64,000 bases of DNA, from positions 124,001 through 188,000 of the forward strand of contig NZ_QIRF01000003.1 in the NCBI RefSeq assembly GCF_003332825.1, given 5' to 3'. Below are positions 58,465-64,000 of this stretch, piece by piece (position 1 is the stretch's first letter; every line of letters begins with the position of its first letter). Source of the DNA: Dyella sp. C9. Lineage in GTDB: Bacteria; Pseudomonadota; Gammaproteobacteria; Xanthomonadales; Rhodanobacteraceae. Under the pieces are notes generated by a model. It saw nothing but the letters and a program-made list of their open reading frames with translations, was not told where the DNA came from and searched no databases. A program made the position numbers and the translations under genes.

Positions 58465-59910
58465 ATGTCCTTCGTTCCCGATCAATCCGACCGCCCCGAG
58501 CGTTCCGAGCGCCGCGGGCGCGGTGGACGCTCCGAGCGCAAGCCCGCCCCCAACATCGACGCGCTGCGCATGCCGCCGCACTCCATCGATGCGGAGCAGG
58601 CCGTGCTGGGTGGCCTGATGCTGTCCCCCGAGTCGCTGGACAAGGTGGCCGACCGCCTGAGCGAGCAGGACTTCTACCGCAAAGACCATCGCCTGATCTG
58701 GCGTGCGATCACCGAGCTGGCCGCCAAGGGCATGCCCTGCGACGCGGTGACCCTGGGTGACTGGTTCGAGGCCAATGGCCTGGCCGAGATGATGGGCGGA
58801 GCCGCCTACCTGATCGAACTGGCCAACACCACGCCGAGCGCGGCGAACATTGCCGCCTACGCGGAAATCGTCCGCGAGAAATCGGTGCTGCGCCAGCTGA
58901 TCGATGCCGGCACCGGCATCACCGAGGATGGCTACCAGCCCGAAGGCAAGAGCGTGCAGGAGGTGCTGGAGCGCGCCGAGCAGGCGGTGTTCAAGATCGC
59001 CGAGTCGGGCGCGCGCGGCAAGAAGGACACGGTGTCCATGCGCGAGGCGGTGAAGGATGCCTTCCGCATCCTGTCCGAGCGTTTCGAGAACAAGGGCCAG
59101 CTCACCGGCGTTTCCACCGGCTTCTCCGACCTGGATGAGCTCACCTCGGGCCTGCAGCCTTCCGACCTGATCATCGTCGCGGCGCGACCCTCGATGGGCA
59201 AGACCGCGTTCTCGGTGAACATGGCCGAGGCGGTGGCGATGCGCGGCAAGAAAGCGGTGGCGATCTTCTCGATGGAAATGTCGGCCTCGCAGCTGGCCGT
59301 CCGTATGATTTCCTCGGTGGGGCGCATCCATGCGCAGCACCTGCGCAACGGTGACCTGGCCGAGGAGGACTGGCCGCGCGTGACCAACGCCATCGCGCTG
59401 CTGTCCGAGGCCAAGATCTTCATCGACGATACGCCGGGCCTGTCGCCGGTGGAAATGCGTTCGCGCGCACGTCGCCTGCATCGCGAGCACGGCGGCCTGG
59501 GCCTTATCGTGATCGACTACCTGCAGCTGATGCAGGTGCCGGGCATGAAGGAAAACCGCGCCACCGAGATCTCCGAGATCTCGCGTTCGTTGAAGGGCCT
59601 GGCCAAGGAACTCAACTGCCCGGTGATCGCGCTGTCGCAGTTGAACCGCTCGCTGGAACAGCGCGCCGACAAGCGTCCGATGATGTCCGACCTTCGCGAA
59701 TCGGGCGCTATCGAGCAGGACGCGGACGTGATCATGTTCATCTACCGCGACGAGTACTACAACAAGGAATCGCCGGACAAGGGCCTGGCCGAGATCATCA
59801 TCGGCAAGCAGCGTAACGGTCCGACCGACACGGTGAAGCTCACCTTCCTCGGCCACTACACCAAGTTCGAGAACTACGCGCCCGACTCCTTCGTCGGCGC
59901 CTTCGAGTAA
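58465..59910 (+). CDS. dnaB: Replicative DNA helicase DnaB
   Basis: 481 residues. N-terminal collar domain (HSIDAEQAVLGGLML) then the RecA-like domain with Walker A ARPSMGKTAF, LGLIVIDYLQLM (Walker B region) and SQLNRSLEQRADKRPMMSDLRESGAIEQDADVIMFIYRDEYY. Arg/Gly-rich N-terminal extension of about 30 residues. The position between rplI and alr is the conserved one. Confidence 0.98.
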   Translation: MSFVPDQSDRPERSERRGRGGRSERKPAPNIDALRMPPHSIDAEQAVLGGLMLSPESLDKVADRLSEQDFYRKDHRLIWRAITELAAKGMPCDAVTLGDWFEANGLAEMMGGAAYLIELANTTPSAANIAAYAEIVREKSVLRQLIDAGTGITEDGYQPEGKSVQEVLERAEQAVFKIAESGARGKKDTVSMREAVKDAFRILSERFENKGQLTGVSTGFSDLDELTSGLQPSDLIIVAARPSMGKTAFSVNMAEAVAMRGKKAVAIFSMEMSASQLAVRMISSVGRIHAQHLRNGDLAEEDWPRVTNAIALLSEAKIFIDDTPGLSPVEMRSRARRLHREHGGLGLIVIDYLQLMQVPGMKENRATEISEISRSLKGLAKELNCPVIALSQLNRSLEQRADKRPMMSDLRESGAIEQDADVIMFIYRDEYYNKESPDKGLAEIIIGKQRNGPTDTVKLTFLGHYTKFENYAPDSFVGAFE

Positions 59911-59926
59911 ACGCGCCCGCGCCTTT

Positions 59927-59956
59927 AGGCGCCGTTCCGCTTCTCGAACGGCGCCT
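59927..59956. terminator. Stem-loop after dnaB
   Basis: AGGCGCCGTTC-N8-GAACGGCGCCT, perfect 11-base arms. No clear T-run, but placed 16 bases after the dnaB stop. Confidence 0.6.
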
Positions 59957-60058
59957 GTATCGATCCGGCCTCTTTGCGCCCCGTGCATGTGGAACACGGG
60001 TGGGATTCACCTCGCCCGGCGCAGCCTCCTAGGCGGTTCCCCGCACGAGGCACAACGC

Positions 60059-60211
60059 ATGTCGCTGATCCTTCTGCTCATCATCGTGTTGCTTTTGCTT
60101 GGCGCGTTGCCGTCTTGGCCGTATAGCCGCAACTGGGGTTATGGGCCCAGCGGCGGCATTGGCCTGGTCCTGATCATCTTGATCGTCCTGTTGGTGCTGG
60201 GCGTCATCTGA
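60059..60211 (+). CDS. DUF3309 family small membrane protein
   Basis: 50 residues: two hydrophobic helices flanking the conserved LGALPSWPYSRNWGYGPSGGIG motif, the DUF3309 signature. Widespread in proteobacteria, function unknown. ACGAGG precedes the ATG. The next small gene follows by ten bases. Confidence 0.9.
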   Translation: MSLILLLIIVLLLLGALPSWPYSRNWGYGPSGGIGLVLIILIVLLVLGVI

Positions 60212-60221
60212 GGGTGCTGCC

Positions 60222-60437
60222 ATGAACCGAAGCCTGATTCCCGCGATATTGGTCGCCGCCTGCCTCACCCTGGCGGGCTGCGGAAGCAGCACCCGCGTGG
60301 TGCAGAACAACGATACCTGCGGCAAGCAGATGACCGACCTGCAGAATGCGCTTGCTTCCGGTGCCATGACCCAGCACGAATATGACAGGGCGCGCCAGGT
60401 GGCTATCGAACGCTGCGACAGCCGCGACAATCGTTGA
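60222..60437 (+). CDS. Small SHOCT-like lipoprotein
   Basis: 71 residues with lipobox LAGC (Cys20), then a short helical hairpin CGKQMTDLQNALASGAMTQHEYDRARQVAIERC resembling a SHOCT oligomerisation motif bracketed by two cysteines. It follows DUF3309 closely and is probably co-transcribed. Function unknown. Confidence 0.75.
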   Translation: MNRSLIPAILVAACLTLAGCGSSTRVVQNNDTCGKQMTDLQNALASGAMTQHEYDRARQVAIERCDSRDNR

Positions 60438-60623
60438 GAAGCGTCTGCCCGGGGTTTGCCATGTGCATGCCCCGGGTAGGTCGTGCTTGCTGGCTAGGCT
60501 GGGCGCATCACTGGACCGGCTGGGCCGCGGACAAGGCTGCTAAGCTCTGTGCCTTGTCGGGGTTGCCTGGTCCGGCGTTTCGCCCCTCCTCCCACTACGC
60601 CGCAAGCCCGGCATCCCGCAGGT

Positions 60624-61712
60624 ATGAGCCGCACCACTGTTGCCACCATCCATCTCGGCGCCTTGCGCCACAACCTTGCCCGCATCAAGCAGCTGGCCGC
60701 GCCGGCGAAGGTGATGGCGGTGGTCAAGGCCGACGCCTATGGTCACGGGCTCGAGCGTGTCGCGCGTGCCCTCGATGGCGAGGCCGATGCGTTCGCGGTG
60801 GCTGCGTTGGGCGATGGCTTGCGCCTGCGCGCGGCAGGTCACCGGCAGCGCATCGTGGTGCTCTCGGGTCCCGACCGGGCCAGCGATATCGCCGAGATGC
60901 AGCGATTGAACCTGGATGCGGCGATCCATCACGAGGAACAGCTGCAGTGGCTGCGCGAGGCTTCGCCTGCGCGCGGATTGCTGCGCGTATGGTTGAAGGT
61001 CGACAGCGGCATGCATCGCCTGGGCTTCGCTCCCGAGGCCGCGCCGTTCGTGCACGGGCAACTTTCCACCATGGCGGGGATCGATCCGGAGATCGGCCTG
61101 CTGACCCATTTCGCCGAATCGGAAGTGTTCGACGGCACCAGGACGCCCGCGCAGATCCGGCGCTTCGCCGAGGCCACGCGTGGCCTGCGTGGGCCGCGCT
61201 CGCTGTCCAACTCCGCGGCCGTGCTGGGTTGGGCCGAGGCACGCGGTGACTGGGTGCGCACCGGCGGCCTGCTGTACGGCCTGTCGGTGGTAGATGGCAA
61301 GAGCGGCGCCGATTTCGGCTTTCGTCCGGCGATGACGTTGAGCACGCGCTTGATCGCGATCAACCGCATCGGCAAGGGCGAGCGCATCGGCTACAACGGC
61401 ACCTGGACCTGTCCCGAGGACATGCCGGTGGGCGTCGCGGCGGTGGGCTACGGCGATGGCTATCCGCGCAGCGCGGTGGCTGGCACGCCCGTGCTGGTGG
61501 GCGAGCGGCAGGTGCCCCTGATCGGCCGCGTGTCGATGGACCTGATCACCCTGGACCTGCGCGGCGCGCCGGAGGCCAGGGTCGGTGATCGCGTCACCCT
61601 GTGGGGCCCGGAATTGCCGGTGGAGATCATCGCCGCCCACGCTGGCACCATCTCCTACGACCTCACCTGCGGCATGACCCGTCGCGTGCTGTTCGTCGAA
61701 GACGAGAGCTGA
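60624..61712 (+). CDS. alr: Alanine racemase
   Basis: 362 residues, fold-type III PLP enzyme interconverting L- and D-alanine for peptidoglycan. The PLP lysine is Lys35 in VVKADAYGHG, the catalytic tyrosine is in RIGYNGTW, and GYGDGYPR and VSMDL are further family motifs. The start at 60624 is chosen because the family begins there. It lies between dnaB and radA as in other gammaproteobacteria. Confidence 0.96.
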   Translation: MSRTTVATIHLGALRHNLARIKQLAAPAKVMAVVKADAYGHGLERVARALDGEADAFAVAALGDGLRLRAAGHRQRIVVLSGPDRASDIAEMQRLNLDAAIHHEEQLQWLREASPARGLLRVWLKVDSGMHRLGFAPEAAPFVHGQLSTMAGIDPEIGLLTHFAESEVFDGTRTPAQIRRFAEATRGLRGPRSLSNSAAVLGWAEARGDWVRTGGLLYGLSVVDGKSGADFGFRPAMTLSTRLIAINRIGKGERIGYNGTWTCPEDMPVGVAAVGYGDGYPRSAVAGTPVLVGERQVPLIGRVSMDLITLDLRGAPEARVGDRVTLWGPELPVEIIAAHAGTISYDLTCGMTRRVLFVEDES

Positions 61713-61790
61713 GCGCGGCGCAGGCGTCTCGCCGTCTGCGATCAGCGCCCGCTAAGCTCACGGCCTTGCCCGTATCCCAGGATCTCCCCG

Positions 61791-63170
61791 ATGGCCAAAG
61801 CCAAGACCGCCTATGTCTGTGCCGATTGCGGCGCGGAGCACTCGAAATGGCAGGGCCAGTGCCTGGAGTGCAATGCCTGGAACACACTCAGCGAATTCGT
61901 GGTGCAGCCGGCGGTGAAGTCGGCGGGCGCGGCGCGCAGCACGGGCTATGCCGGCGCCGCCGCGGGGGCGCCCAAGGTCACGCCGCTGACCTCGGTGGCG
62001 CTGAACGCGGAAACACGCACGCTGACCGGCATCGGCGAGCTGGATCGCGTGCTTGGCGGCGGCCTGGTCGATGGTTCGGTGGTGCTCATCGGTGGCGATC
62101 CGGGCATCGGCAAGTCGACCCTGCTGCTGCAGATGCTGGGTACGCTGGGCACGCAGATGCCCAGTGTCTACGTCACCGGCGAGGAATCGCTGGCCCAGGT
62201 GGCGGCGCGCGCACAGCGACTGGACCTTCCGCTGGCACCGCTGCATGCGCTGGCGGAAACCTGCATCGAGCGCATCATCGAGCAGGCGCTGGCCAGCCGG
62301 CCGCGCGTGCTGGTGATCGACTCCATCCAGACCATCTGGACCGAATTGCTCACCGCGGCGCCGGGCTCGGTCAGCCAGGTGCGCGAGTCGGCGGCCAAGC
62401 TCACCCGCTTCGCCAAGGAAACCGGTACCTCGGTGTTCCTGGTTGGCCACGTCACCAAGGAGGGCGGCATCGCCGGCCCGCGCGTGCTCGAGCACATGGT
62501 GGACGCCGTGCTGTATTTCGAAGGCGAATCCGGCAGCCGCTTCCGCGTGCTGCGCGCGTTCAAGAACCGCTTCGGTGCGGTCAATGAGCTGGGCGTGTTC
62601 GCCATGTCCGAGAAGGGCCTGCGCGAAGTGCCCAATCCCTCGGCGATCTTCCTCTCCGCGCACAGCGGTCCGACGCCGGGCAGCGCGGTGATGGTCACCC
62701 GCGAAGGTACGCGGCCGCTGCTGGTGGAAGTGCAGGCACTGGTCGACCAGTCCTCGCTGGGCAACCCGCGCCGTGTCGCGCTGGGCCTGGAGCAGAACCG
62801 CCTGGCCATGCTGCTGGCGGTGCTGCATCGGCACGGCGGCGTGGCCGCCTACGACCAGGACGTGTTCGTCAACGTGGTGGGCGGCATCCGCGTGCAGGAA
62901 ACCGCGGCCGACCTGCCGGTGCTGCTGGCCGTGCTGTCCTCGTTGCGCGATCGCCCGCTGCCGGAAAAGACCATCGCGTTTGGCGAAGTGGGTCTGTCGG
63001 GCGAGATCCGCCCGGTGCCCAACGGCGAGGAACGCCTGAAGGAAGCCGCCCATCACGGCTTCCAGAAGGCCATCGTGCCCAAGGCCAATGCGCCGAAGAA
63101 GGGCAAGGTCGGCGAGATGGAAGTGGTGGCGGTGGAGCGGCTCTCGCAGGCCATCGACGCCACGCGCTGA
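61791..63170 (+). CDS. radA: DNA repair protein RadA
   Basis: 459 residues. N-terminal zinc finger CxxC-x10-CxxC (Cys10, 13, 24, 27), Walker A GDPGIGKST, the RadA-specific KNRFG motif (FKNRFGAVNELGVF) and a C-terminal Lon-like domain. RadA helps process recombination intermediates by moving strands through branch migration. Confidence 0.97.
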   Translation: MAKAKTAYVCADCGAEHSKWQGQCLECNAWNTLSEFVVQPAVKSAGAARSTGYAGAAAGAPKVTPLTSVALNAETRTLTGIGELDRVLGGGLVDGSVVLIGGDPGIGKSTLLLQMLGTLGTQMPSVYVTGEESLAQVAARAQRLDLPLAPLHALAETCIERIIEQALASRPRVLVIDSIQTIWTELLTAAPGSVSQVRESAAKLTRFAKETGTSVFLVGHVTKEGGIAGPRVLEHMVDAVLYFEGESGSRFRVLRAFKNRFGAVNELGVFAMSEKGLREVPNPSAIFLSAHSGPTPGSAVMVTREGTRPLLVEVQALVDQSSLGNPRRVALGLEQNRLAMLLAVLHRHGGVAAYDQDVFVNVVGGIRVQETAADLPVLLAVLSSLRDRPLPEKTIAFGEVGLSGEIRPVPNGEERLKEAAHHGFQKAIVPKANAPKKGKVGEMEVVAVERLSQAIDATR

Positions 63171-63180
63171 ATTGCCTTTC

Positions 63181-63209
63181 TGCAGGAGCGCACCCTGTGC
63201 GCTCCTGCA
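63181..63209. repeat. GCAGGAGCGCAC palindrome, copy 4 (short form)
   Basis: TGCAGGAGCGCAC-CCT-GTGCGCTCCTGCA, perfect 13-base arms. It is the shortest version of the repeat, with the arms brought directly together. It lies between convergent radA and the GST gene and probably terminates both. Confidence 0.8.
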
Positions 63210-63218
63210 TGGGAGTCT

Positions 63219-63824
63219 TCAGACGGGCGGCAGCGCGGCGAAATCCGGATGCTGCTCCGCGCGCAGCGCGAACATCACCAGCAGCGGGTATGTCGCGGCG
63301 GGCACGAACTCCGACACCACCAGCTGGGTGAAGCCCCATGCCACGGCGATGGCGATGTCGGGCTGCGTGGGCGTCGCGCCGAACAGCCAGTCGTCGACGC
63401 CTTCCAGTTCGGCTTCGAGGCGGTCGTAGGCGGCGCGCAATTGCTGCTGCACGCGCTGCAGCCAGCCGGCATCCCGTTTGTCGGCGTCGCGCTTGTACTC
63501 GTAGACGATCTGTACGCTTTTCTCCATGGCCGCGAGCGCCAGGCCGCTGAGGCGCAGGGCGCGCAGCCGCTGCGCCGGTGCCGAAGGCATCAGCGAGCGA
63601 CCGGCCAGGGTCTCGGCCCAGTCGACGATCAGGCCCGACTCGGTCAGCAGCGAACCATCGTCCAGCACCAGCGTGGGCGCCTTCACCAGGGGGTTGATCG
63701 CGCGAAACTCGTCGTAGTTGCGGAATACCGACAACGATCGGTGAGTGAAGGGAATGCCCAGCAGGCGCAGCGAAACCGCCGCGCGACGCACATAGGGCGA
63801 GTCGAGCATGCCGATCAGTTCCAC
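63219..63824 (-). CDS. Glutathione S-transferase family protein
   Basis: 201 residues. The N-terminal thioredoxin-fold domain has MELIGMLDSPYVRRAAVSLRLLGIPF and the cis-proline/GSH motif VKAPTLVLDDGSLLTESGLIVDW; the C-terminal domain is helical. The active residue would be Ser9 (LDSPYVRR). It fits the YibF/GstB-like class and its substrate is unknown. It starts 13 bases after the purU stop. Confidence 0.88.
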   Translation of the reverse strand: MELIGMLDSPYVRRAAVSLRLLGIPFTHRSLSVFRNYDEFRAINPLVKAPTLVLDDGSLLTESGLIVDWAETLAGRSLMPSAPAQRLRALRLSGLALAAMEKSVQIVYEYKRDADKRDAGWLQRVQQQLRAAYDRLEAELEGVDDWLFGATPTQPDIAIAVAWGFTQLVVSEFVPAATYPLLVMFALRAEQHPDFAALPPV

Positions 63825-63837
63825 GTTCTTCTCCGTG

Positions 63838-64000
63838 TCAGGAATGAAAGACCACGGTCTTGCCGCCGTTGAGCAGCACGCGGTCGTCGAGGTACAGCCG
63901 CAGGGTGCGAGCCAGCACGCGCCGCTCGATGTCGCGGCCGATGCGGATCAGGTCGTCGGGCGTGTCGGCATGCGTCACGCGCTCGATGTCCTGTTCGATG
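63838..64000 (-). CDS. purU: Formyltetrahydrofolate deformylase PurU (3' end only)
   Basis: Only the C-terminal 53 residues before the stop are within the window; the rest lies beyond position 64000. The translation ends in [17 protein letters not shown] and then [12 protein letters not shown], matching the PurU C-terminus. PurU hydrolyses 10-formyl-THF to THF and formate. It is probably transcribed with the downstream GST gene. Confidence 0.85.
   Translation of the reverse strand, partial: IEQDIERVTHADTPDDLIRIGRDIERRVLARTLRLYLDDRVLLNGGKTVVFHS

Overview
The window is high-GC, gene-dense chromosomal DNA. It looks like a gammaproteobacterium of the Xanthomonadales, most likely Rhodanobacteraceae (Dyella/Rhodanobacter/Luteibacter type). 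This rests on three things: core-gene orders (leuS-lptE-holA-nadD, rsfS-rlmH, rpsF-rpsR-rplI-dnaB-alr-radA), an ohrR-ohr pair of Xanthomonas type, and short palindromic repeats at gene ends. No phage, insertion sequence, CRISPR array, rRNA or tRNA was seen.

Layout. Positions 1-2010 hold a secreted protein of unusual composition, a DUF502 membrane protein and a DUF4442 hotdog protein headed by a perfect 13-bp-arm palindrome. At 2.4-6.4 kb lies acnD-prpF (methylcitrate route of propionate oxidation) without prpB, prpC or prpR beside it. An S9 peptidase and the chaperedoxin cnoX follow. At 9.7-13.2 kb is a pqiA-pqiA-pqiB-pqiC lipid-transport operon. At 13.4-18.5 kb is leuS-lptE-holA-nadD.

At 18.6-24.6 kb, between nadD and its usual partner rsfS, sits a stress block: Tat-exported msrB, dipZ, an ECF16-like sigma factor with its NrsF (DUF1109) anti-sigma, and two secreted MXKDX-repeat proteins, the first rich in methionine. 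Three promoters of the form GTAAC(C/G)-N16-CGAA precede dipZ-msrB, the sigma gene and the Met-rich gene. This looks like a periplasmic methionine-oxidation response resembling the SigF/NrsF-MrpX-MsrPQ hypochlorite system, but with DipZ-MsrB as the reductase. It is the most interesting part of the window.

From 24.7 to 33.8 kb come rsfS, rlmH, a GNAT enzyme, an AarC-type CoA-transferase, maf, a CPBP protease, a TerC-CBS membrane protein, MAPEG, a YpfJ-type metalloprotease, a YkgJ protein and a DODA dioxygenase. From 34 to 49.6 kb come two DEAD-box helicases (DeaD, RhlE) flanking an SDR, fghA, a RimJ-like enzyme and a pilin-like protein, then a methyltransferase, an MFS transporter, slyD, ohrR-ohr with its operator, an NlpC/P60 lipoprotein, a ChaN/EreA-like secreted protein, a dadA-like oxidase, gor and hutG. 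From 50 to 54 kb RidA, a beta-carbonic anhydrase and an aminomuconate-semialdehyde-type dehydrogenase are followed by an SDR lacking the usual Tyr/Lys. From 54.9 to 64 kb lie asnS, iscA, rpsF-rpsR-rplI, dnaB (with two consensus DnaA boxes upstream), DUF3309, a SHOCT-like lipoprotein, alr, radA, a GST and the 3' end of purU.
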